Shown: positions 35,965 to 48,246 of the stretch, one piece after another
Numbering within the stretch: position 1 is the stretch's first letter
Layout: every line of letters begins with the position of its first letter
Assembly: GCA_025345505.1 (NCBI GenBank)
Contig: JANVCC010000048.1
Coordinates: 2,800,671-2,864,670 of the forward strand
Origin: Todiramphus chloris collaris
Taxonomy: Eukaryota > Chordata > Aves > Coraciiformes > Alcedinidae
DNA length: 64,000 nt
Reading direction: 5' to 3'
Program-made: the position numbers and the translations under genes
The notes under the pieces: generated by a model
The model's input: the letters and a program-made list of their open reading frames with translations, nothing else
What the model was told of the DNA's origin: nothing
The model's database searches: none

Positions 35965-36378
35965 CAAAGTTAAAAGTTTCTTCCCGTGGCTTTATTTAAG
36001 TCATGAAGGGTGGAAGGCTTGCCTTCCTTCAACAGTGAGCCTTCCTAGCTAGCATCACTGCAGATCTTCCTGGATGGCATCTACCTCTTCTTGGAATCCC
36101 ACTGAGCCCTTGGCCTCAGTAGCATTTTGTTACAATGGTTTTCACAAGGCAATAAAGAGAAGGTATTTTCTTTAACAGATGTTAGATCTGGTGTCTTTCA
36201 CTGAATACCCCTTGTTCTTTTATTGTAAATTTCTTTATTGCAGAGACTAAATGAGAGCTCCTGATTTATTTTCTCAATCTCATTCATTATGTTAGTCACC
36301 TTTGTTTGGTCTCCTTTGCTTTCTCACCTTTCTAATAAGTTCCAGTGTTTTCAATACTTCCTCCTATAGAAAGCTTTT
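35965..36378 (-). repeat. Right arm of the perfect 414-bp inverted repeat
   Basis: This is the exact reverse complement of 33855-34268. The boundaries are where the first mismatches appear: CGC just inside (35963-35965 region) and G at 36379 outside. Imperfect homology continues at 36379-36407. If transcribed through, the two arms would form a long perfect double-stranded RNA stem. Confidence 0.95.
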
Positions 36379-36407
36379 GAACCCCATACTGTTTCTGATG
36401 TTCATTT

Positions 36408-37080
36408 CTGAACTCTACTTTGCTATCAATTTCTTCATGCAAAAAGTTGCCAGCACCATAGAGTCATCTAGTTGAAAGCAGAGAATGGATATTTTTAGGA
36501 TTGTTCTGTGTGCTTTCTCTAACATCCATGCATTTTTGTTCATTGCTTTAAACTAACAGACATACCCTCACAGTTTTGTTGTGTACTGGAACCAGGAGGC
36601 AGATGCATTTGTGATGTTCTCCATTAGAATAGGCAATCTGGTCTTCAGCTGGGTTTTAGTCAATTCCATTTGTTTAACCTGAAATGATAGTAGAACCAAG
36701 TGCAGTCACAGGAGAGGGGATAGTGAAGATAGTAGACGAGGTAGCAATATGATTCCTCTCCTCTTAGGAGATCAAGAGGCATGTCATCACATCACACTGC
36801 ACAATATCATCTGGAGAGGAGGAAAAAAGAAGAGGAGAGGCAAGCAGTAACTACTGCCCTGCTTATAGTGACTAGAAAGGCTAACTACTGAGACAGATAC
36901 TCAGATACTGACAAAATCATTATTATTTTCCACTAAAATCTCTTTTCCCCTTCCTGCTTTGGTGAGGAAAAAGTGCACATGGACCCTCCTGAAAAGGCAT
37001 TCAAACCACAGGCTGCCATAACTGGAGTGCAAGAGCCAGGGACTTGAATTTTACCATTACTTTGACCAGAGCATGCTCAG
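36408..37080. other. Unique non-coding DNA
   Basis: No gene or repeat is recognised. Confidence 0.6.
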
Positions 37081-37468
37081 ATCACAGAATCACAGAATCA
37101 CTCAGGTTGGAAAAGACCCTTGGGATCATCGTGTCCAACCATTAATCCTACTCTACAAGTTCACCCCTAGACCATGTCCCCCAACACCACATCCAAGCGA
37201 TGCTTAAACACATCCAGGGATGGGGACTCACCCCCCCTCCCTGGGCAGCCCATTCCAATCTCTCACCAATCTTTCCGTGAAGAATTTTTTCCCAGTGTCC
37301 AGTCTAAACCTACCTTGTTTCAGCTTGAGGCCATTCCCTCTGGTTCTGTCCCTAATGACCTGAGAGAAGAGCCCAGCCCCAGCCTATCTACAATGGCCTT
37401 TCAGGGAGCTGTAGAGAGTGATGAGGTCTCCCCTCAGCCTCCTCTTCCTCAAACTAAACAGACCCAGA
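37081..37468 (-). mobile_element. CR1 LINE, 5'-truncated copy
   Basis: ATCACAGAATCACAGAATCA, CTCAGGTTGGAAAAGACCC, then GGGCAGCCCATTCCAATCTC and GGTCTCCCCTCAGCCTCCTC are the reverse complement of the CR1 3' UTR and the ORF2 tail. The copy lies on the minus strand. Two tandem copies of the terminal octamer are kept. It ends around CTAAACAGACCCAGATG. The plus-strand open frame across it is antisense and not a gene. Confidence 0.94.
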
Positions 37469-39077
37469 TGTTTCCTTCTCAGCACAGGGGCATGGACAAC
37501 TGGCTTCTCATCCATGGTTGCTTGGGAGACAGAGTCAGCAAAGGAATTAGGACCTTAGGACACACTACTTGCTGGGATCTGTCCCTTCCCAGGACAGTCC
37601 TGCCCTCTGAGGCTTTCAGAGCACAGTGCTGTTTTCTACAAGAAGCTTCTTCCCCACACTTGTCATGATTCTGAAGGATTTTCTGCTAACTTTATGTGCA
37701 CTAAGCACAAGATATGAATGGTGAAAAAGCTCCCCGCTCCCTGCTGTTAATTTAAGACTATATGCTACATTAGGACTCTCCTTAGCAGCAAAAAAAAAAG
37801 AAATCTTTGTACCATGTGAATAATGAAAAAACAGGCAGACGTCTGCTACTAAGATAAACCACTCAGCAGAGGTTTCTTGTGTTTGGTGAACTGAGAAATA
37901 GAAGCTATTCCCCACACCACCAGCTATGGATTATCTCACTGAAAAATCACAGAATAGCAACAAACTATTAATTATCTTTCCGTACTATAAACTACCGAAA
38001 TCGCTCTATAAATGTTTTTCTTTTATAACGATAAACATTTCTGTCGCATAGTTTGTGTAATTAATCATTTTTCAATTTAGGGGACCATCTCATTTTCACT
38101 GGGAAAGAGTTTATAAAAATACTTGAGAGTGAAAGATTGCTAATAAAGTTTTCAAAGTACACGCTGTGTTTTTTAGGTTAAACGGTCACTCAGTATTTGT
38201 GGGATGTTTGCACTGTCGTTTAGACCATGTCAGATTATGCAGCTAAGCTGTTTCCACCAAGAAAAAATGTGGACTTGGGAACTGTCCAATGATTCTCAAT
38301 TTAGCTTCTGTAAAAGAAACGTAAACTTGTACAGAAGGGTTGTTGGAAGCAGCTTTATGGGATGAAAAGTGTAAATGGAGTAATTAAGGTGTTCTGGTTA
38401 TGTTAATTCCCCAAATTCTTTTTAAACAATATAAAATAAGAAATCAAGTAGAATTCCTGTTTCTTGTGCTTACATCATAGAAGGTAACAGTAGATGGTAA
38501 ATAAATTCCTCATATACACCCAGCTTCTTTAGCAGCTCTGTGACTGCAATCTCAGGAGAGTCTTCTAACATTTGAAATTACTTGAGAAAAAATACCCCTG
38601 GTATCTTTTCAGCTGTGAACTTGCAAAAAACTGATCCGTTCCTTCAGTGTGAGGATGGGAAATATTTTAAGAATCCTTGACTAGGATTCCTTCTCCCTCA
38701 GAACCATCTTTCGTATTGCTGACAATATCCACTTGATTATCCTATGACAGTGAAGAACTTCACTGAAATGAGACATTCGTTTGAAAAGCCAATTTTCTAT
38801 TTGTATTTCCAAGATTCCTACCCTATGTTTTCAAAATTACCTAGAATATCACTTTTGTAAAAGACAGGTTGTGTTGTGCTTGTAAGGAAGCTGCATTTGG
38901 CATTGTTTGTGCACCTGCATAACTATTGCAAGCAACCTGAACTTTTGAACTCAAGGATTCAGATTCTTTGTTGAAGCATTTCTTACTTTGTTCAAATATT
39001 TCTTATTGAAAATGACTTTTACAGACCAGATTTCTATGTGATGTTGTGTTTTTTTGGTGTGGTTTTTGTTGTTGAGG
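37469..39077. other. Unique non-coding DNA
   Basis: An A-tract lies near 37790-37799. No gene is visible. Confidence 0.6.
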
Positions 39078-39107
39078 GTTTTTTTCTTTCCTTTTTTTTT
39101 TTTTTTT

Positions 39108-39148
<41 letters not shown>

Positions 39149-39192
39149 GGTTTTTTTTTGTGTGTGTGGTTTTTTTTTTTTTTTTTGTTTTT
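39078..39192 (+). repeat. T-rich low-complexity tract
   Basis: About 115 bp of almost pure T on the plus strand, including an uninterrupted run of 37 T (39111-39147) and a short (GT)n piece near 39159-39168. Copy number in such tracts is unreliable in assemblies. It could be an expanded retroposon tail on the minus strand, but no element body is recognised beside it. Confidence 0.92.
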
Positions 39193-39583
39193 CCTTTCAA
39201 AAAATGTTTATAAGTAAGTAGAGGCAAGCAAACTTAGTTCTCCTAACAGGTATAACTCAGCTGTTCCATGATCTCTTCTGTATAGGTTACTCTTCCCATA
39301 ATAGTGTCAAATTTCCTACATGTTGGATTCACAGAATTTCAAGAAATTTATCTATCATGGGAACTTTACTCTACTTGTGGAGGTAAAAACAGGGCCATGC
39401 AGCAATGAAACTATATTTCTATAATGCTACAACTGTGAAGGACAGAGATAAATATTGAGTTGAGACAAAAGCTTTTGCTTGCAGAACATCTATCTATAAT
39501 TATTTAGTATTTTATACAAAAATCAAAGCTGAGGGCCATGGCAGTCCAAACTGGTATCTTTTATTTTCAGTCATGTATTTTGA
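39193..39583. other. Unique non-coding DNA
   Basis: Nothing recognisable. Confidence 0.6.
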
Positions 39584-40141
39584 TACTTGGTTTCCCATCT
39601 CAGTAGGAAAAAAAAAAAAAAGAGTTCTGAACAGTTGAGGCATTTTGATAGAAATTCTGGTACCTACTTGACATACAACACAATATTGATCACAGTCTCC
39701 ATCCACATTGGAATCCTTACTACTGTATATGCACAGTATGTCCCATCTTTTTTTCTTAGTTCCACACACTGCCTCATATTGGCTCAGTTCCACATAATAA
39801 AATTCCAAAGACCATTTTATCTGGAGATATACCCAGAAAAATTTGACCTTGCATATATAAGAACTCGAGTGGCACTCATGCCACTACAAACCTCAGAATT
39901 AACACCTCCTCCTCAAAACCACAACCAAAATGTAACTGATCAAATCACATTTAAGCTGATGGATGTTGTGAAAACTTGTAACTCATCATTTTTTCCTCCT
40001 GTGATACTAAGGAAAATGTGCATAGAAGCAAGAGAGTTGATTCCACAAATTGTGACAAGAGTAGTGCATAATTTAACTGGTGACCACCTTCACTCCTTAA
40101 TGACCATTGTTTTGTCTTGTATAATTGCTTGCACATCATAG
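39584..40141 (+). other. Long open reading frame of unknown status
   Basis: This frame is open for about 185 codons in A+T-rich DNA, where stops should be frequent. It has no ATG near its upstream end (the frame is bounded by TGA at 39581-39583). The translation has a lysine run from an A-tract near the start, a hydrophobic middle part, and no domain I recognise. No splice sites, promoter or family resemblance support a gene. It may be a chance frame or an exon or pseudogene fragment. Confidence 0.2.
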
Positions 40142-43100
40142 AGAGACTGCCAAGAACAAAAAGAAGGGAAAAAACCTACACGGCATAATAGCAAGCCTTT
40201 AAATAATGACAGTGTCATGTTTTCCTTGAGATTTAGCCGTGATCTGATGTTACCAAGTTCCATCCAGACAGTCAAGACTTAGGTTCAGACAGCAGTGTGT
40301 CCAAACACGAGCAAATGGAATGATTTGAAAACTTGAATTTACCCTTTTTTGTGGTGCGACTTTTACTTCACAGAGATTCTTGCTTGGGATCCAAACCTTC
40401 TTGCTTGATTTCTAACTAGCTCGTACGTACCCCAGCACTTTGTAAAGCAAAGTGGCTATAATGAAGAAACAGCTAGAGTGCTGGTCTATTCATTCTAAGT
40501 AGACATGCGTAAAGGATAATAATAGTAAGGCTATGCTTGTTCTCAGCTCACAGTGGTGAGCGTTCAAGGATTGCCAGGTGAAGTATTCTTAATCATTTCC
40601 CCCTTCTCACCCCCGTATAAATGAGAATACAGAACAGCTACAGAATTAGATAGAGGCCATGCTGGAAGCTGTCAGTTCTAGCTTCTCAAAGCTTTCATTA
40701 CCCATGTCATGTGTGATGACATAAGAAAAAATTCTTTGATCTTGAGAGAAGAGAAAAAAAACCTAAATTGAATGTGAATTGTAGTATGGGAGACCTCACA
40801 CGGCTTTTAAAAAAAGCCAGGGGTTCCTGAGATCACCCATTTTATCCATTGTCAAGAAATGCCCACCTCTATCTTGTAAGCCACCTTTGCTGGCATAAAT
40901 GGCGAGATATCATCTCCGAAAGAAACGGGTTGGTTTTCAAAGGGAGGTTCACTAACAATTGCCTGTATTTGTCAATGGGTAGTTAATAAACACACTGTTT
41001 GAAAATCTACCTCTTCTTTTAGCTGTACAATGGCCGCAGCCAGTTTTCTAAAGGAGCTCCACCCAGCCGGCCTCTCCAGCTGGGAGGGCAGGAGGACATC
41101 TGTCTCCAGTGCCAGTGTCAGTCGTATCCTAACAAGCCGTGTTTCTCCTCAGCTGAATTTATTATTTGCACTAAGTAATCCGTTTCTCAGCTGGTCTCCT
41201 AAACATCCTTTTCCAGGGTTGCTGCACATGAGATATAAAAGTCCATCTCTCGCATGACTTTTATCCCTAAAAGGTTTTCTGTCATTGAGACACTGAGCCA
41301 CATTCTTTATACATGATTCTTTCCTGATGGCTCTTCAGTGCTTTTACTCTGGAGTATCTCTGCCTGATCTGTCCCTCACTCTAACACTGATCTCACTCTA
41401 ATTGTATTTTCTCCTTTCTTTTGCAGTAAGACTGCTTTTCCAAGAGAAGGGTCTGATGTTTACTGCATACTCTTTCAACTAGAAAACATGTCAATCCTGT
41501 GTGTTTATGAAATCCACATGTACCAAACAGTAAAATACTAAATTATTAAATGTAAAATAACATGCTAAGTAAAAATGATAAATTGAAACATGCCTTGAAT
41601 AGAAATACGATTTATAGCTGTCAAAGTAACCTAAAAACAAACCCAGTTGCCACATGCTTATCTATATCATTGAGTTGCTATACTTGTTTAAATCACTCTT
41701 CCAATGAATTGCTACACTCATTTAATTTACTCTTCCAATATGTTTATTAGGGATGTTTTGCTTTGTGGTGTACACATGTGCAGCCAAAACCATATCGTAC
41801 ATTCACAGTTCAAATATTCTTTTACATATTTTGTCTCTCTCCATTCTAACATGAAATCACCAGAACACTTAAAAACAGAACTTATGAACACTTCAGGGGT
41901 CTTAAGTCCTTCTCTGTGCAGAGAGCCTAACTGGGAATTTGACATGTAAATTAGCAAGAGGCTGATGTCAGCTTCCAAATTAATTTTTTTTTTTTTGCAA
42001 TGGTGAGACTCTAGTTTCTGGTTTAGGTGTTCCCAAACTTATCCCCACATGTTGAATTTTAAAACACCCCGAGGTGTTTTTTGCTTGGCTCCATCTCACG
42101 AGGTGCTCCTGAGAAGCAAGATACCGAGTGCAAGCAGGTTAAATTGCACGTAATATACACCTTCATAAATAGCAGCAGCTCAGCAGATGGTACTTGTGTT
42201 TGTATTTACTAATGCTCGAAGGAGGATTTGTCATTTGACCCAGACCATTCTAGACCAGGAGCCTTCTTTCCTTAAATTTATACTTATTATTACATTGTAG
42301 TGATGGAATCACAATCTTTAAATTGCTTTCATGCCAATGTTCACTCCGAAGTCTGAGTACAGGTCTGTCTAAAGCTCTAACAACCTGTGTAGGAAAAGGC
42401 TGGAAACAGACATCTGAATAGCCTGTGTAACCTCTGTACCTGGGCTTAGGAATTGCCACAAAATAATTGGATGATTAAATAAAGCAGATAAAATCTAATT
42501 TTGTTGTAGTCCCTTAACCTTAATTTAATATTAATAGTAAAATTAGCAAAATCAAACACTTGCACAGATCTGCTGGGCAGGAAGTTCTTACTCATATCTT
42601 ATTTCATATATCCTTTCCCTATTTTTTTTCCTATTCACCCCTACTACAACCTCTCTTACTAAGCTAACTATATCCTTTCCATTTTGAATGTTTATACAGG
42701 ATTTTGTAGATTTGCGATGTCTTTCATTACTGCTCATTTAGCCCAGCAACAGATATCTCAGCTCATTCTATGCATTATTCCTCCTGTGTTTGTGTTCTAT
42801 TTAATTTTCCAGCACAGCAGAGACTGCTTTTGATGTAAATAAAAGTCAGATATTGAAGAAAACCCTCAAACTTATTTATACCTTAGCATTCTTGTTTTAA
42901 AGGGGTCTGTTTGAATGCTGTTATTTTCCGTTCAAAAGCACCGCGTTACTTATCAGTTGGTAAGTGAGCAGATACAAGCTCAGGATATGGTCAGGAAATC
43001 ACAAACATCCTCAGCAGTCCTAGATAAGGCAGTGTTTACTTTAGCATTGCACTGCTTTTAGCATTTGAAAAATATGGTCATGGGTATTTCAAGACAGTTT

Positions 43101-43668
43101 GAAAACACTCTCTTCTAGGAAAGTTTTAGGGTAAGATGAGGCCATGCTGAAGATTGAGATGAAATTATTATTTAGATGAGCTGGAGAAAAGCTTTTTGCC
43201 TCTGACCTTTTTTTTTCTCTGAACAAAGTCAGGTAATTAAAGTAATTCTGTGGATGTGTGCAAGGGGTGAAGTATTGTTAGTAAGAGACTCAGTACTTAG
43301 TGGATACTTACTAGACATCTACCTGTTAGATTAGTCCTAAGGGACAAATCAAAACAGGATTGAAATAGGTGACTATTATCCCAGATTCAGAGATACCACA
43401 TAAATCCATCTTTAAGAGATGGATACAGGACTGGAGTGTGTACAGAAGTAATCTGGCAGGAAAATAATGGCAAGAGACTTCTGTTGCTACTGCTGCTTTG
43501 TATTTATCCCTGCACTTCAAGCATCCTTGCAGCCATTTCTTTAACACACAGATTGACTTCACCCTTCTGATGCAATCACTGTGGGCACCATCAATTTGAG
43601 CAAACACATGCTACAGCTTAGCACGTGAACATTTTTTATACAAGCAAAACCGGAGGTTGTGTGAAAGT
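40142..43668. other. Unique non-coding DNA
   Basis: No classified repeat is seen. Around 41013-41035 a pyrimidine tract with AG (CTACCTCTTCTTTTAG) is followed by a G+C-richer stretch to about 41150 that could be an exon of a non-coding transcript, but nothing confirms it. A T-run occupies about 41985-41996, and an 8-bp stem hairpin (AAAACACC...GGTGTTTT) lies at 42061-42080. Confidence 0.55.
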
Positions 43669-43731
43669 TAATGATTGGGCTTGATGATCCCAAGGGTCTT
43701 TTCCAACCTGCATGACCCTGTGATTCTATGA
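43669..43731 (+). mobile_element. CR1 LINE 3'-end fragment
   Basis: TAATGATTGGGCTTGATGATCC, AAGGGTCTTTTCCAACCTG and TGTGATTCTATG are the last ~60 bp of a plus-strand CR1 of the GGTCTTTTCCAACC subfamily. Confidence 0.9.
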
Positions 43732-45263
43732 AAGAGGCCTAAACAATGCTGTTCTGTCCCACCTTTCTCCCTGCCCTATACCTCTCCCCTCTGCTGAAGC
43801 AATACCTGTCCCTCTCCACCTGGAATCCTGAAAATACTAGCATTTGCCTTTGTTTTAAATGGAAATGGGCTCAAATTTTCTTCCATAGCTTTCTTAAATG
43901 GAGTCTCACTTGAGTTTTCACAGTTTCCTGGTTAGTTTTCTCATCTCTCTCGCAGTGGATTATTCCTTTCAATGAGCAGCATCACCTCAGCAGCATTAGT
44001 GTTCTGCCTTAAAACAACAGTATTTTAAATTCTATTTTCACCTGGGCCCATCGTGGAAACCGTATCCTAAGAGTGACTTTAAGCATAACTTAAGACAAAC
44101 ATTTGTTTCCAAGGCAGCCACAAGATAAGACCTCCAGAGACTCACTTCTGTGAGAATGCCAATACCAGTCTGATGCAAGTGAACACGTCATCAGTCATCC
44201 AGTTAATTGTCCTTGGGTCTTGATACCCTGTCCTATTACAATTCTTCACGTTTAGATCACAATGCAAGATAGGAGTGTCAGAGTTAACCAGCTATGTAAG
44301 TTCATCCTTAAATACATCAGCCATTTTTCCTCTTTCTGAGCTAGCTGAAACAAATTGGGAGGAGGGGCTTTATTAAGCTGTCGGTTATGCTGAGAGCACA
44401 GACTGCACCTCTGGGAATACGGAGGCAACACAGACTGCCTGGTGTTCTCATGTTAATATTAATACACTCGATCCTGTTCCAGCTCACTTATTTTAATACT
44501 GGAATTTGAGCTTTGGGAATAGATCTAATTTGTAGAGTTTTAGATTCAACCAGGAACACGCTTTACACAACTGTATTTCTTGCACAACTGTCCGCAGCTC
44601 CAGAAAGTAGCTGAATTATCATGATTTCACAGCTTAGGGGTAGAAAGGAGCTAAGAAGGGGGCTTTCAGGGGTACTATATAACTCCTTTGGAACTGGGTA
44701 GTTCAAGTTTACATTCCACCTCTCAGTCACAAGGGAAAAGAAATGGGACACAGATTTGGCGTCTGAGTAAGGAAATTGTATATGAGCACAGACTGAGCCT
44801 CCTGCATAGAGAGTATAGCTGGTCACAGCTCTTAGTTTAAGGATTTATGGATGGCTATATTATGTCTCAGCATCTGTTCTGCATCACAGCTTATGACATG
44901 GAGAAGAAAACTCCCACAGTGATTTGAGCAAAGACAACACTGCATTCATTGATAGTATGGCAGGCAAAATTTTGGCCCTGCAAACAAAATATTTGGTTCA
45001 TTGGTTGGTTAGTTAGATTTCCTGAAAACAATCAGGCTTCCTGCTTTAAATTTCTACATATTTATTAGACTTTAAATTTGGGACACTGCAAGATGTCATT
45101 ATCATCTGCACACACTGCCAAAAGAAAAACATTTGCATTTTAAATAATAAAAAGAAAGTAAAATACCATTTTCTCTTCATCTCTGCTCGAGTTTGACTGT
45201 ATTCTTCATCAGAAGCCTGTTAAACAGCTTTTCTCATGGTTAGATGGGTCTGCAGTGTATGAC
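43732..45263. other. Unique non-coding DNA
   Basis: No gene is visible. A few homeodomain-type cores occur near 44450-44500. Confidence 0.6.
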
Positions 45264-45405
45264 GTCTTCGGAAGTGTTTAAGCCCAGGCTGGCTGGGGCT
45301 GTGAGCAACCTGCTCTAGTGGGAGGTGTCCCTGCCCATGGCAGGGGGGTTGGAACCAGATGATCTTTAAGGTCCCTTCCAACCCTGACAATTCTATGATT
45401 CTATG
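45264..45405 (+). mobile_element. CR1 LINE 3'-end fragment
   Basis: TTTAAGCCCAGGCTGGCTGG, GAGCAACCTGCTCTAGTGGG, AGGTGTCCCTGCCCATGGCA and GGTCCCTTCCAACCCTGAC, ending ATTCTATGATTCTATG, form a well-preserved plus-strand CR1 terminus with two perfect octamers. It is 5'-truncated. Confidence 0.95.
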
Positions 45406-48135
45406 TCCAGCAGCCATAGAAATTTATATTTGACTGGAGATTTTTTTTTTTAAGAAGTCTTATCGAGGGTTGGACTAGAAAATGAATTTTGGTTCTTCCT
45501 TTTCATGGCATTTTCCTTTCCTAACATAAGTAATCACTTTCATTAACTGAGCAAGCATTCATAAGTGATGAATCTTGTGTCCAATGTATCAGTCACATCG
45601 TATCAACAATCACCAGCCTTGTACCACTGACTATTTTTTTCTATTCTTGTCTTTTAAAACTTATATATGTGTATATATATATGTTATTATTGATTAGATA
45701 CTGTCATTCTCTCTGACTTCTTTCATGGCCCTTACTATTGTCAGATTTTAGCATCTAATTGCTAGAAGCCGATAAGATTCAACCAGGCAATCTGTTAAAT
45801 CAAAAGTCCTTCAGTGGCAATGGTGATAGAAAGGAGGTTTCACTACATTTGCTCAACTTCATTCTCTGGAGGACAACGAAAAAACTTAATACTAAACCAG
45901 AACAACTTTAAGAATCTGTTTTACTGGAGGAGGGAGAAACAACTTGAATCATAGATGACCCTCAGAAAGAGGCCTGAGGAGAAATCTGAACATCCACAAC
46001 TCTGCCTGCCTTTCGGGGTATGTCATTAAGGTCTTAAGGGTTTTCAGTATCACGTTGTGAATGGGAACATTAACAATTAAAAGGCTTTCAAGACACACAG
46101 GTCAGTCCACAGTGCAGTGTCTTTTTCAGCCCCTTGGAAAAGTGGAAATTGGAACTGACCATTGGAAATGTCCAATGTAAATATTTAAGTTGATCATTCT
46201 TATCTTCCTTGTACATTAGTGAAAAAGCCCAAGAGCTTGCCAAGCAAACAGTCCTAAGGAGTTCTTAGTGAAGAACATGACATGCCAGTTACTGCAGTCA
46301 AAATACAAACAGGGTTTCTCCTAACAATTAACTGTAAGAATAGAAACAATGTGAGCATTCCACTAGACACAAAACAGTACAGAGTGGGAAGTTCTTGTTT
46401 TTCTGAAAACCAAATCTTTTCCTGAAAAACTATTGATTCCATAGAGATCACACAGATAAGCTTTTTACTCCCCCCCCCCCAGATGAATCTGTCTTAGGGA
46501 AGTGGTGTGGTTTTAATAGGTTTTGGGTTTTTTTCTTTTCATCATAACTTCAACAAAGTACGTGTTTATTAAAATGTTGGTTATATACAATACGAGGCCA
46601 TGCTTTGGATCCCTCATTCCTGCAAGAGGAGTGCTTATTCGTGTGGATAGTTCCATGTGGGACACTACCTAGCACGATAATTTTCCCCCATCACCACCAA
46701 ATTTAGGCACCATTACCTACAGCGCCGTGTCAGCAGAAGGTTTGTTGTCTCACAGCATTTATGTGACAGGGTTGCCTAGAACTGTCGTGATAGATGCTGC
46801 AGAAGGACAATCTGTGCCATGTATGGAGGTCTGCACAGAAGTCCACCCTGGACCACAGCTATGGAACAGGTCCCTCTTCATCTAGTGGCGATGTGACTCT
46901 ATGCAACACTGCAGAGACATCTGTGTCCACCTAGTGCAACTGCATCGCGTGAAGTATGGAATTTAATTCATCCAGTGTTCCACCTCTGCCTACCTATAAG
47001 CCCTGTAGAGTTCCCGAGTCCAATTTTACTGCAGTGTGACAGTTTTCTTCACAAAGTAATAATTGTGTGCCCTTTCGATTGGCCTACACATGCCCACTGA
47101 TGGCACAGGTCATAAACTTGACCAAGGAATTTGGCTTAGTCTCTGGTGCTCTATAGAATATTTTCCTAATTTATTTAATGTTTTCATTATGGTTAAGAGC
47201 TATCTTCTTCAGAACCCTTCTAGCTTGTGGAAACAAAGTAGCTTAAGTAGAATCAAACTGTTAAAATAGAATACAATAAAAGGGAAATAATGGTTGAGAA
47301 TATTTCTGTATTCTTTCACTGAAGATATAGTCCTGTGGCTTACTCAGTCGCTCCTGGAGAGGGGATAAGGGTTTATAATGGAAGCACTGGCACTGTCAAA
47401 GATACCTTTTCCTTTCCAGCCTGCAATATTTGGTGTACACAACTCCAGGATCTTTTCAGTAATACTGTACAAACAAGGGTAATATATGCTGCAGCCCTCA
47501 GAAATTGACTTCCAGCACAATTTTATTGTTCTCTTCTCATGAGAAGAATAAATTTTAAAGAGACGAAAACTGTCAGGTTTGGTTTGGTTTTGGGTTTTCT
47601 TCTTTTGGTTTGTTTTTTTTTTTTTTTGTATCAAATTATATTTTCAGATTATTGATCTTATGAGCTAAAGATACTCTGTGTTATTTAAAGAGCTGGTCTA
47701 AGAAGGATTTTCTTCTTAACCTATTTTAGCCATCTACACCATGGCTGTCTAGTCTTTGGACCCTAACCTACATGTACCCAATGTAAGAAATTTACTCACG
47801 CAGGCATATTATATGCATTTAGATACTCCTAACTGCACAGATATTGTCCTCTGTTTCAGTATATCTTCCTTTCCCATGCTGTGCTTAGCTAACTTAGATT
47901 TTCCACTTGTCTTAAGGTTGGAATCTGCCCCTGTTCATCAAGAATTCCTCTTAGTTTGACAATGGAACATTTTGAATCAATTAATTGCTGTTGCTGAAAC
48001 ACATACTTGAAGTGAAAGCAACTGAGTGAAGATAAAGTAAATGGGGACTAGAACTAATTTCACTGATCTACTGACAACAAATAAACCAAAAATTAATTTG
48101 GAAAAAAATCCAAGTTAATTCTTTCTACCTACATT
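45406..48135. other. Unique non-coding DNA with simple repeats
   Basis: An AT/GT microsatellite lies at about 45661-45684, a C11 run at 46470-46480, and T-rich sequence at about 47575-47630. No gene is visible. Confidence 0.6.
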
Positions 48136-48246
48136 AAAAAAAACAAACAAAAAAGCCAAAAACAAAACCAAAAAGAAACCAACCCAAAACCAAAAAACCC
48201 CAAACAAACAGAAACAACAAACAAAAACCCAACCCAAACCAAAACC
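48136..48246 (+). repeat. A/C-only low-complexity tract
   Basis: About 110 bases of A and C with only a few G and no T on this strand, in irregular AAAC/CCAAAA units. It is not a regular microsatellite. It may be the decayed A-rich tail of a retroposon, but no element body is recognisable. Confidence 0.85.

Noticed and set aside
37174-37668. 164-codon plus-strand open frame
   Set aside because: It is antisense to the CR1 copy at 37081-37468 and continues by chance beyond it.
39003-39227. Lysine-rich minus-strand open frame
   Set aside because: It is translation of the T-rich low-complexity tract.
42061-42086. Hairpin followed by a T run, resembling a bacterial intrinsic terminator
   Set aside because: The window is vertebrate DNA with no adjacent gene, so that reading has no meaning here.
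45466-45490. GAGGGTTGGACTAGA, resembling a CR1 segment
   Set aside because: Only about 15 bases match and the following sequence does not continue the CR1 3' end.
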